NCBI RefSeq assembly: GCF_030253575.1
Contig: NC_080565.1
Coordinates: forward strand, 12,860,501 to 12,924,500
DNA: 64,000 bases
Reading direction: 5' to 3'
Source: Rhododendron vialii
Lineage: Eukaryota; Streptophyta; Magnoliopsida; Ericales; Ericaceae
The position numbers and the translations under genes were made by a program. Under the pieces are notes generated by a model. That model ran no database searches. It was not told where the DNA came from and saw only the letters and a list, made by a program, of their open reading frames with translations. Shown piece by piece: positions 48,946 to 59,405 of the stretch. Positions within the stretch are counted from its first letter, which is position 1, and each line of letters begins with the position of its first letter.

Positions 48946-49236
48946 CAGAGATACCTTGGCTGGTTGGTGCGGGATGTCGTTCGTCTTCGTCTTCATCTTC
49001 GTTCTTCTTCTCTTCTTCGTTCTTCGCGTTTCTTCTCTTCGTCTCTCTCTGGTCTGTCGTAAGTCTTAGCCGTGAAATGAAATGAGAAGGGGGAAAGTGT
49101 GAGGGGGAGGGGAAAAAGTGTAATTATTGGAGAGTTTTTTGGCTTCTTTAATCCAGGCCGTTGGATTTTAATCCAACAGTTCACATTTCAGTCCCGCACC
49201 ATTCTCCCATCCGGGATCCCGGAGGAGAACCGGAGT

Positions 49237-49659
49237 GTATATATATATATGATGCCAAATAATATACAATAAAAAGAGAAAATGTACAAGGATCGATAAT
49301 TAAGAGACTAACCTTATTATTATTTAAGGCCGAAGCCAAAAGTACAAGAGAGGAGAGGAGAAGACCAGAGTGTTAGGATTTTAGAGAGAGAGAGAGAGAG
49401 GGCAATCCAAGACCTACCTTACACAAAAACACACGAGTCCTATATATAGATGACCCAACAATAAATGAAATACAAATAAAAGTATTATTACACTCAAATT
49501 AAAGTGAAAATGGAGATTCGTCGGGTGCGCAGATAGGCCCCATCGTCACGAGTTGATCCACCACCGAAAGTTGAGCGTGCTATACTCCATAATTGAGCAT
49601 ACTGCTAGTGCACCCCATAATTGAATGCCAATTACACCGAAAACCAAGATTCCCCGGCA
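49237..49659. other. Non-coding stretch with promoter-like sequence
   Basis: On the minus strand TATATATAGGAC near 49440-49451 is followed by a (CT)n leader. It could be a regulatory remnant of the caulimovirid next to it or of an LTR. No coding sequence. Confidence 0.3.
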
Positions 49660-50849
49660 CTTTTATTGATTCTTTTCTTTCCCTTTTTTGGAGGATAGTT
49701 GAGCTGTCATTATCTCTGTCATACTTTCCCAAAAATCACCCAGAGTGGGTTCATCCAGAACATTATTGTCGTCCTCATAGGGGTCTTGAGATTCCCCAGC
49801 TAAGAATGCAAAAGGATTATTGTCTGTTTCATTACTCATTGCTGAAGTCATTGAAACATCATCATTACTTTGATGAACAGATTGCAAAAATTGATCCTTC
49901 ATAAAATCCATGGTCTTGATGACAATTTCATCGTCTGATAAGGATGGATTTTTGCTTTTATCTGAGCAAAAATTTCCAAAAAGGGGTTTTTGATAGTGGG
50001 CTTCTCCCTTTGCTGCAATTGCTGTTTTAGTTCCTGATTTTTCAACTTAATTGTTGACATTTGTTCATCCATTTGAATCGACTTTCACCACTTATACTGG
50101 AAAGTCCTTTGGAGCACTGGTAGTCTTAAATTATTAATTCCAACTTGAATATCCCATTTCCAGATCCATGGGGTTCCACAAATTGTCATAGCTTGAAGGA
50201 AGTATTTTCCTTATGTGGTATCATTTGATCCCCTTAATTGAGATTGAAATTGTATAAAAGACTCCATTTCCTGCCTGAATTCTTGTGGAAGATAATCTGG
50301 CTTTGGTCCAAATTTAGACCACCAACTAATGAACCAATTTGGAAATTCATTTTGTCCAACCAGATTTGGACACAATTTAAAAAACCAAGAGTGCTTTCGC
50401 TTTTGATTTTGGTAATAAAAAGCTTTCGTCCATGTTTCAATATAATCCCAATAATTATATTGGACCATTGATATACCATTTTCATTTTTGATTGACAGAG
50501 ATTTCGATCTTAAGGTTGATATCTAATAAACCTTGTTGCTTATCAATAAGGACATTAATACTGAGACCATTCATCTCAACAATTGCCTTCCAATAATTAT
50601 TGGAAATTGAGCATTCAAGATTATTACAATTACAATCCTTAGAAACTTCTTCCTCTTCTGAACTGGAAGAAGTATCTTCTTGATCAGATACCTCATTAAT
50701 CTGTTCACCCGATTCTTCCTGTGATTCTGAATCACTAAAGTTAAGCATTAATTTAAAGAGTTGTTGTTTTAACTGATCATCTATTTGAAGCTCACTAAGC
50801 TTTTTCTTAGTCTTACACTTATTTGCATAGTGCCCTATTTTTCCACACT

Positions 50850-50883
<34 letters not shown>

Positions 50884-50892
50884 GGAAATAAA

Positions 50893-50953
<61 letters not shown>

Positions 50954-50960
50954 ACTTCAC
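49660..50960 (-). mobile_element. Endogenous caulimovirid (pararetrovirus) fragment, coat-protein region
   Basis: The minus-strand frames contain a coat-protein zinc knuckle KCGKIGHYANKC. An acidic stretch, a CNCNNLECSI part, and NYWKAIVEMNGLSINVL follow, then the Trp-rich block HSWFFKLCPNL, FPNWFISWWSKFGPKP. This combination is typical of petuvirus- or florendovirus-like members of Caulimoviridae integrated in plant genomes (from memory). Only part of one polyprotein is present; it is broken and partial, with simple repeats at its right end. It is a fossil copy, probably old, and no other viral part is seen in the window. Confidence 0.75.
50853..50950. repeat. (GT)n-(CT)n compound microsatellite
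   Basis: About 15 GT units, then about 26 CT units. Confidence 0.95.
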
Positions 50961-53078
50961 TTAATCACCCAAAAACCTCAAAGATCTGTCTCTATTTTAC
51001 CTATTTTACGCAACCTCGAACTCGTATCTCGTTGGGTGAAGCTCGCAGGAAAGATCTTAGTCGATTTTAAAGTCCTTGGAGCTAGGGCTTGCTCGAATCG
51101 GGTGGATTTTGGTCTTTGCTTGAGGTAGGGACTTCTTCTCCTTCTCTATGTGTTAATACGTTGATTTGAGTGTAGAAATCGAGTTTGGATTGTCCTCTTT
51201 CGTGTCCTTGAAGTCTATCAAAAATCTGTAGAAATCGCTCAAAATCGCCTGAGGATCGATCCTCATGCAAGGAGGACCAATCCCTCACAAATCTGGACTT
51301 TTTCCCTTTGGGGATCAATCCACATGTGAGGAGGGATCGATCCCCCTCCGCTCTGGACAACATTTTTATTGTTTTGTGAAATCTTGGTCGTATTGAACCC
51401 CGATCACTTCTAAACCCTTTTAGACACCTTCTAACCTATTTCAAATATGTTTAATGGACTTCCTTTGATTAATCGAAGTTATCCTCGTCCCGTTGGTCGT
51501 CCGTTCTTAAAGAAAGATTAGTAATTCACTAGATTAAAGCTATGTCAGAACGCGTCTTATGTGATTTATTGTATGTGGAAACGATTGTGACATGTTTATA
51601 AAGTCTTTGGCATATCGTTTGATGACACGTATGAGGATGTGAATAAGGGAAAGTCTTAGCATGCATATTAATTAATAAAGTAAGTGTGTGAGTCGGAAGT
51701 TTGGGGTAGGGAGTCTGGTACCGCAAGGGGTGATAGTACGGAGACTCTAGTGGGTCTCATAACGCAAGGGGTGGTAATATGGTGATCCAAGTTGTTAGAG
51801 TTCACTGTAACGCAAGGGGTGGCAATACAGTAACTCTTGAAGTATTATACTATAACACAAGGGGTGGAAATACAGTCGGTAGAGATTTGTGATAGAGTGT
51901 CGTGTCGTAAATATTAGAGTTGATTGTGTATCGTGAACTATATGGCTAATTGAGAAAACGTCAGGCTTTTGTTTGAAAGAAATGAATGTTGGTATACTCG
52001 TGAGTTGATTGTTTATCCATTCCTTTGAGCTACATCCCCATGTTTTCTTTCCATTGCATTTGTCATCATGTTCTTGTCAACACATTTGCATATATATTGG
52101 TAGAAGATTTTCCTACTGGACTAGTGTAGCTCAACCCTTTATCATTTTTAGGTTTAAACATTGGGAAATAGCTTGCATGTGATGTGTGCTGGATTTGAAG
52201 GGTCGTATCTTGGAAGCTAACTTGGATAATAACTTAGCCAACTTGTAATGACTTTCTTTTGATAGAGATGTATTTGTAACTTAAATTTCTTAATCTCCTT
52301 CAATAGAAACGTTTGTAAATTCAAAATTTATCGTACTTTGTATTTGAGTAACTGTGGGTCGGAGTGCCATTGTTGCAATTTCTTAAACTTTAAAGTCGGA
52401 TTTGTAAGAAGAATTTATTCGAATTTTAGACTCTCTTTTGGGTATTACCTATGTAAAGTGAAGACTTTATTTCTGAAAAAATTTATTTATTGAAGTTAAA
52501 AATCGATGGCATGACATTTTCATTCCTCCTCAAGATTTCTGTCATCCAAACTGAGCCTTAGACTCAATCTCCTCACTGCCTCACAATCATTTCAACACAA
52601 CACCAAATAATTCCTTGGAGATTTCAAATCCAAATTCCAACACCCCTACCCTCAAAACATGGAGCTCATCACCTATCCCCAATCAAAACCATCCTCAACT
52701 CTACCTCATACATTAACAAGCCCACTTTACTTGCATACAGATAGACAAAAAATAATAAACACTGATGGGCGAGAATGAAAAGTACATGTGAAAAATCTCT
52801 ATCTTTAGCTCATTTTCCCTTCAAAGCTCAAAAACAAGGACCCACCCCACTAATTCATCTTCCTCACATCCGGAATGAGATTAAGATTAGGGGTTTCAGA
52901 TGCATAATTTTAGGAGTAAAAACGAGAATTAGGCAAAGGAAATGGAAATATGCATAAATTATTGGCCTAAATTTCAAATTATGCATCAATCAAACTTCAA
53001 AAGTGTAAAAATATATATTACAGATTTCAAAGTTTAGATTACAAATTTTAGAATTTCAAAATGGAATGAAATTAAGAT
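50961..53078. other. Non-coding stretch, probably LTR-derived in part
   Basis: No gene. It includes a short degenerate tandem array (51715-51880). The style (leader-like start, array, long A+T-rich tail) recalls the LTR-like segment at 11880-14168, but no borders were found. At 52860-52930 GATTAAGATTAGG and GATGCATAATTTTA recur after the Harbinger element at 60590. Confidence 0.35.
51715..51880. repeat. Short tandem array, anchor CGCAAGGGGTGG
   Basis: The anchor recurs at 51722, 51763, 51811 and 51856 (spacing 41, 48, 45 bp). Each unit continues TRRTARTAYRG-like. Units are diverged. Confidence 0.8.
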
Positions 53079-53477
53079 TAAGGGGGTGTTTAGAAGCCTA
53101 CTTTTTGGATTTTCATTTTCAACTTTTTGGATTTTTGGATTGTGGTGAGAATGTATTTTGATTTTGATAGAGTGTTTGAATGATATGTGCAGAATGTATT
53201 TTGCAGTAGGAGTAGTGTTTGGAATATATGGAATGAAAATGAATTATGGACTAGTTTTTTATTATTTTGCCCCCAGTTATTAATTATGGTGTACAATGTA
53301 TACAAATAATTTTTAAATAATTTTTTTTAAATGTAGTTTCGAAATTGGACTGGTGCATGAACTAAAAGTGTCCCCCCTTTATTTTAAATATATTTTTATT
53401 ATTTCTATTATTGTTTGTTGTTATTTTTCCATCAAAAATGTTTGTGAATTATAAATTAAATTAATAATTCCGTTTAG

Positions 53478-53796
53478 GGAATGACTTCGGTGTCCCCGGT
53501 CATTTTGGGGACACCGTAACTTTTGGCATAACAAAATCATTATGAGTGTAATCAAAACTCATTACAAGCATAATAGAACCATAGCAAGGCATAACCAAAA
53601 CCATAACAAGGCATAACTTATTTGTTATGCATTGGTTGGGTTTAGTTACGCCTTGATTGGTTTTTTGGATATTCCTTGGTTATGCCTTGTTTGGGTTCTG
53701 TTATGCTTGTAATTGATTTTGGTTATGCTCATAATGGTAAAGTTATGCCAAAAATTACGGTGTTCCCAAAATGACCGGAGACACCATAGCATCATC
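53478..53796. repeat. Palindromic MITE-like repeat, copy 1
   Basis: A 319 bp inverted repeat. The ends read GACTTCGGTGTCCCCGGTCA and the complement of GATGCTATGGTGTCTCCGGTC. TGGCATAAC and repeated ACAAGCATAA / AAGGCATAAC follow inside. Each end is itself a hairpin (GGTGTCCCC...GGGGACACC). TCCGTTT lies on both outer sides, a possible target duplication. Confidence 0.85.
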
Positions 53797-53836
53797 CGTT
53801 TGTTTAAACCAAAGTAATGGCAAAACCAAACAGTAT

Positions 53837-54151
53837 GATGCTATAGTGTCCCCGGTTATTTTGGAAACACTGTAATTTTTGGCATAACTTCACCATTACG
53901 AGCATAACTAAAACCCATTACAAGCATAACCGAACCCAAACAAGGCATAACTAAGAAATATTCAAAAAACCAACCAAGGCATAACCAAACCCAATCAAGG
54001 CATAACAAACAAGTTATGCTTTGCTATGATTCTGTTATGCTCATAATAGTTTTGGTTATGCTCATAATAGGTTTTGGTTATACTCATAATGGTTTTGTTA
54101 TGCCAAAAGTTACGGTGTCCCCAAAATGACCGGGGACACCGAAGTCATTCC
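53837..54151. repeat. Palindromic MITE-like repeat, copy 2 (opposite orientation to copy 1)
   Basis: Starts GATGCTATAGTGTCCCC and ends GACACCGAAGTCATTC, so the two distinguishable ends are swapped relative to copy 1. Internal GGCATAAC arms are the same. Confidence 0.85.
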
Positions 54152-54174
54152 CAACAATATAATATTATAGAAAG

Positions 54175-54493
54175 GATGATGCTATGGTGTCCCCGGTCAT
54201 TTTGGGGGCACCGTAATTTTTGGCATAATTTTACCATTAGGAGCATAACTAAAATCAATTACAAGCATAACAGAACCCAAATAAGGCATAACTAAGGAAT
54301 ATCCAAAAAATCAACCAAGGCGTAACTAAACTCAACCAAGGCATAACAAATAAGTTATGCCTTGCTATGGTTTTGGTTATGCCTTGCTATGGTTCTGTTA
54401 TGCTTGTAATGGGTTTTGGTCATACTCATAATGGTTTTGTTATGCTAAAAGTTATGGTGTCCCCAAAATGACCGAGAACACCGAAGTCATTCC
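54175..54493. repeat. Palindromic MITE-like repeat, copy 3
   Basis: Starts GATGATGCTATGGTGTCCCC and ends ACACCGAAGTCATTC, the same orientation as copy 2. It begins only 24 bp after copy 2. Confidence 0.85.
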
Positions 54494-54682
54494 TTTATAG
54501 GAATTTATTAATCTAGACATTACAACATTACAACACAAAATATTACTTAAATTTGAATTAAACGAAATGACATCAATTGAACAAACATACTACAAAATAC
54601 ATTACAACACCAAATATTACGGAAATTCGGATTAAAAAATTATAGAAATTGAACAAACATACTACAACACCAAAAAACTCAT

Positions 54683-56207
54683 CTAACGAATACGGTGAAC
54701 AACAATCCAATCCCGAATTGAAGCCCTTACATTTTCCATGTCCTGATCATCGCCAACGAACACGTTTCCATGTCGACCATTAGGTGCTATAGTTTCCACA
54801 CCAGCATCTGAAGGCAAGAAATTAGATCGCCGATCATAGAAGCCAAAAGGAATATCGGTCATGTTATTCCTTTTTATGAAATTGTGGATGGCTATTGTTG
54901 TAGTTACAAGATTTCTCTGCGTTTCCATGGTATACCCAACGGGAATGTCGCATACCAAGGGCCAACGCGCTTTCCATACTCTAAAGGTCCTTTCGATGGT
55001 GCACCTAAGGGATGAGTATATTTTGTTAAAATTTTCATATGCATTCCTTGGTATGGCTCCATTACGCCATTCGGGAGTATGATATATACAACCTTTGTAT
55101 GGTGCTAGAAAACCTTGAGTATTGGATACCTGGAGTCTACCAAATAAAACTCATATGCACTCATTGTCGATTTTATGAGAACTAAGTAAGGAAATAAATA
55201 TAAAAAACTTAAACGGGATGCAATAGTTGGTGGACTAACTTCCTTGTGGGGCCGGAAAATTGAAATCTGGGTTCCTTAAGCAATCATTGAATATCCTCGT
55301 GTCGTGCGCACTTCCGTGCCATCTCGTTAATGTAAAAGTGAAACACATATCAAAATCGCATGCTGCCATTATGTTTTGTGTTGGATATCCCTTCCGACCA
55401 ATCCATCGCAATAGCTGCTCCGGTTTAGGATGGCCCTTGATGTGACTTCCATCAATTACTCCAATGCAATTCTACAATATACGTTCATGTATTAATGCGA
55501 AATATTAGGAAGGTAATTAGGCATATGACATTACAAAAAGTGGATATGGGGAAAATTTAGACATAAAATTACCGCAAAATGTGGATAGTATCTGTTGTTC
55601 CCTAGTATTTTGAATGCACTTCTTCGCGAGGCCATGGCCAAGGTTTAATCCACTCGATAGCCATGGCATTAAGGGGATGTAGTACATTATGGAAACACCT
55701 AGATATCGTTTCCTCCAAATGTTGGAAACGTTCTTGGATATTTCTATTATTCGCTCGTTGGCCCACAATCCATAAAACGATAGCCACCTGCTCTTGCACC
55801 GAAACTCTTTCCCCCTCTTCCAACCCATACCTACTCTCCAGCAACTCACAAAGTGCGAAAAAATTGGTTTTGCTCATACGAAATGATTGATACATACGCT
55901 TAGGGTGACCCACGTTCAACTTAGCGACCCACGCCGCACCAGTCAATGCAGATGTACGACAAGGTTCCTTGCCCATGTACGCATCATTGTGGATGTTTAT
56001 AATGCCTTGTGCAGTATCAACTCGCCTCTGCTACCTTGCAGCATCTAGTCTCCGTTGATGCCTTGATCGAGGTTTGGGGATGGGAACACTCGATTCTTCT
56101 CCAGTAGAGTATGGATCACAATTGTATTCATCCACATAGTACGGGTCTTCATCATCATACATATCTTCATCGTATACATCGTAGTTGTATTCTCTGTCTC
56201 CGTCCAT
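54683..56207 (-). pseudogene. Harbinger DDE transposase (few disabling changes)
   Basis: Coding segments: 55573-56207, 55240-55471 and about 54683-55149, with GT-AG introns between. The N-terminus (MDGDREYNYDVYDEDMYDDE) is acidic. A helical region around SFRMSKTNFFALCELLESRY is followed by the nuclease: first Asp in IGVIDGSHI, second in HGSAHDTRIFND, then FYLVDS, and the catalytic Glu in CTIERTFRVWKARWPL. It ends with IRDWIVVHRIR. It would excise and insert the element, working with the Myb-like partner. Defects: an in-frame TAG at 56031, one missing base in an A-run near 55605, and a frame change in the YP-NTQGF region near 55125. Three small lesions suggest recent loss. Confidence 0.88.
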
Positions 56208-57805
56208 TTGAGTAAAATGGAAAAAATAGAGGATGATATTGTGGTGATAAATAAAGGATGGAATGGTGCAAAGGTATGGTATTTCTTTTTGGCTAAGTCG
56301 ACACCGCATATATATATAGGCATAAAAAAAGAAGGTAAAGTCATATGGGATAGTGAAAGGGAAAAAATTAATACATCTAAAGTTTTGCCACAGCAAGCCA
56401 CAAGTGGTGAATATGTGGCTGGGGTAATACAATCCAAAAAAGGAATAGGTCCCCGTGAACAATTTCTGAAAATACAATAGCCTGTTGTAGGAACATAACA
56501 AAAATGAGTTGCAGTATAGAAGATGACAGCAACTCACAAGTGGTGTATATAAAAACCAAATAAGCAAAACAAGAAAAATAATACAAATGGCCAGTACCAA
56601 AGGGATCACAGGCACAAAGCTCATGGAATCTCTATTGCTTTCCTATTCAAAACCAGAATCTGAACAATTCCCAGATGACCAGCCATCAAAATAGCAACCA
56701 AATGAATGTGTGGTCATGACAGATATAGCACCCGTGGGTAGTAGGAAAATGAAGGATACCACGGTACCCCGAAAAAGTGAGATAGCAATACCAATAGTAC
56801 ATTTAGATTCCCAATCCTACTTTCATCTCAGAACAATTGAGATAGCAATATCACGGCACCCTGAAAAAGTGTTTGATACATTTCCTAAAGCATAACAGGA
56901 ATCTAATGCTGCCATCTCTAAACAGAACAACAACCATAGCAGAAACAAGTAGTAGCATATACCATTACAACACATCAATACTTTTCCCATGCAATCCTAG
57001 CAGACTACATAACAGTAGATTAAAAAAAAAAGAGCAGAATTATGGAACTTTAATAAAGTTAAAAACACAAAATCAACAAAAAATTCACCCACATAAAAAA
57101 AGGGCAAAGCAAGATAATCTACAGCAGCATGCCAACAGATACAATCATCCAACATGGTCTCTCTATATGCTTCAATTTTTGAACTTCTTTTGATTTTGAC
57201 CCCACAATTTAGAAACACCAAGCACCATTGACTACATAACAGCAGCAGAAAACACCTAAACAGTAGCAATAAACAGCTGTGAAACACAAGTGTACAATTT
57301 GGACTTGCAAGAACAATCATTAGTCAAACTCATGGAAGAACATAACATCTGGACAATGCACACAACAGAACAGTAGCATCATCTGAAGAAAACACAAGTG
57401 TGCAGCCGTAGGATACACAACAGAACAACATAGTTAAACACCATTCAAACCATGAACAATCCATAACTCATCAGAAATATTCAGCAGAAACCATAAATGC
57501 AAAGTTGCAACAACGTACTTCAAAAAAACATAAAAATCCTTGTTAAACACCATCCAAACCAAATTGCACACTCAAATAACATAACACCTAACACCAAGTT
57601 TTGCTACATGCAAATAAACTATCCAAGTGGTTGGACCATACTTGTTAAACCATCACGGGGTAGGTGCAAACCAAGTTTTGGCAAGCTCAGTTGTTCGAGC
57701 CCTGTTTAATTCTTGGGTGATGAAGTGTTACATCCTAAGATCGTCAAGGCACGACATGAACATTGCTCGGATTTTACTATTTTTGAAAAGGTTAAAGCCT
57801 TGTGC

Positions 57806-58828
57806 TCATAACTCAGCATCCTCGTTGAACTCACGAAGCTCTGACAACTTGTTTGCGCATTCTTTCATGGTAGGAATCTCAGCAGCAGCACGCTGGACAG
57901 ATGGAGAACTAGCACTATCGGTTGAATCACATATTTGTTGCATACATGCTTCAAGCCTTGACGTCATCGTACCCTTTTTCCCTTTCCCTTTCTTTGTAGC
58001 AGAGCCATCAACAGCCACCTATTTCTGCACTTTTGTAAGGTGCACCAACTCTTGAGTTGCATCATCATCCAACAAATCATCAATGTTGTCCACATCAACC
58101 ACTGGTGGTCGCTCTTGGGTTCTTAGCATAACTCCTGAATTTGGTGCATATGATCCCTCCCCAGTAGCCGTGTTACTTCCAAAAAGAATACGCATTTCTT
58201 CCTCCAATACCAAGGGCTTCACCCTAAACTTATGGCAATAAGGATGTCGTTGCAAAATATATAACAGACTTATAGTCTAAAACATGAACTTTATTTTTGT
58301 AAGTTGTAAATATTCACAAAAAATTATAAACCGTAGAGAATTGAAAAGTTATGAAGGATGTTGTAGTACCATTAGCTTTAACTCCCACCACTCATCTGAT
58401 GCTGTTATTGCACCAGTGTCAGGATCCCTACCTAATCCAATTTCACCTAAAACCAAGTTTTGCCATAGCTGCCACTCTTTTTTCAATACACCCCACTAAT
58501 TCTTTAGTTGTTCCTTTTTCCAATCCTTACCCATTCGCTCATTAAATTAAGTGACAACGTTGGTCCACCCAACCTTTGTAAGTTGGGTTCCTGATTTGTA
58601 GTTAGCACCACCCAACTCTTCCACACATACGAGGATGAAGCACTCCCTAACATCTTTGTCCCAAATTGCTTTACTACCTACACCTGAGGGGATTTTGCCC
58701 TTTGATGCACCAGTTTGATTCGAAAACATATCTTCTCTAGTACATAAACACATGCCGCAGATAAACATATGTTCCATATCAGTAAATAACAAGATACATT
58801 CAAGTATAGGAATCCAGTGCCATAGCAT
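57806..58828 (-). pseudogene. Harbinger Myb/SANT-like protein (ORF1 type)
   Basis: The minus-strand frame holds WDKDVRECFILVCVEELGGA, then LTKVGWTNVV, FNERMGKDWKKEQLKN, WGVLKKEWQLW and DEWWELKL, which is the plant Myb/SANT-like DNA-binding domain. Such proteins help Harbinger transposases bind the element ends and enter the nucleus. An intron near 58255-58370 leads to a C-terminal part with an acidic stretch (IDDLLDDDATQELV), a basic one (KKGKGKKG) and a helical end (MKECANKLSELREFN). Two in-frame stops lie in the SANT-like domain (one at 58547, another near 58500) and one frame end lies at 58019. The gene sits between the transposase and the GRF gene on the same strand. Confidence 0.78.
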
Positions 58829-58985
58829 TATAGTAACAAGAAAAAAAACATAATTTCATTAATTACATTAGAAATCCCCTAATACAACATTCAATAACGT
58901 GATCAAAAATGAGGAAGTTGAATTACAGTGCCATAACTATAATAGACTTGTAAAAGTCATTCAAATAGTTCGACAAAGAACTACG

Positions 58986-59405
58986 TCATTTGAAGATGAT
59001 GACCACAATTGCGAGGAGGAGGCACGTGATCAACCCCTTTGTCAGCAAGTGGCAATGGTCCAATTGTTGGCGAAGCATCATAACCTCTCTCTCATGTGCT
59101 ACAACATCATCACTGTTAGTGGTGGCACTTGCACGGGTAGGTTCGTTAGACACCCACCCCCCGATGTTTCCAATGGTCGGCCACCCCACAGGTAGACACC
59201 CCTTAAAGAACCCACACATCTCTCTAACTGGCTTATAACATGAGTAATACAATTCTCCCCTCGTATCTGGGTTTACTTCGACAATCTTAATTTCAGCCCT
59301 CATCCCACAACGGCATTCCATTGGTATATACACGAGTTTTTGGGTGTTGTTAACCCCTTTCTTGACCTCATTCTTGCCTTTGTAATAACTACTACTTGAT
59401 GACAT
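58986..59405 (-). CDS. GRF zinc finger, coiled-coil, C-terminal membrane anchor protein (Harbinger accessory gene)
   Basis: An uninterrupted frame of 139 residues starts MSSSSSYYKGKNE. Residues about 31-73 form a GRF-type finger: CRCGMRAE, then RGELYYSC and MCGFFKGCLP. Residues about 98-115 (VAHEREVMMLRQQLDHC) can form a coiled coil. Residues about 122-138 (GLITCLLLAIVVIIF) are a single hydrophobic span at the very C-terminus, the form of a tail-anchored protein. It is the first gene inside the right end of the Harbinger element, upstream of the Myb gene on the same strand, with no intron. The two MULE copies in this window share the layout. GRF fingers are linked to single-stranded nucleic acid binding in other proteins; its role here is unknown. 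Confidence 0.75.
   Translation of the reverse strand: MSSSSSYYKGKNEVKKGVNNTQKLVYIPMECRCGMRAEIKIVEVNPDTRGELYYSCYKPVREMCGFFKGCLPVGWPTIGNIGGWVSNEPTRASATTNSDDVVAHEREVMMLRQQLDHCHLLTKGLITCLLLAIVVIIFK

Larger units (their letters stand above)
44440..49236. mobile_element. MULE-2: Mutator-like element with long TIRs, transposase lost
   Basis: The left end ACTCTGGATCCCTCGAGGGA and the right end (complement ACTCCGGTTCTCCTCCGGGA) are inverted, followed on both sides by GGATCCCGGA, a TTGGATTTTAATCCA-type motif and TTACACTTT-CCCC. Both ends abut (TA)n, which hides the target duplication. Both arms carry (CT)n tracts and repeated modules rich in GAACGAAGAAGAACG, like the TIR of MULE-1. An inverted pair 45256-45352 / 47309-47392 is nearly identical apart from a short insertion on the left. 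The only recognisable gene is the GRF relic at 45345-46237. It looks like an internal-deletion derivative of MULE-1-type elements. Confidence 0.75.

Noticed and set aside
56031-56624. 197-codon minus-strand frame starting upstream of the Harbinger transposase
   Set aside because: Only the part from 56207 on is like the transposase N-terminus; the upstream residues are hydrophobic A+T-rich noise in the promoter area.
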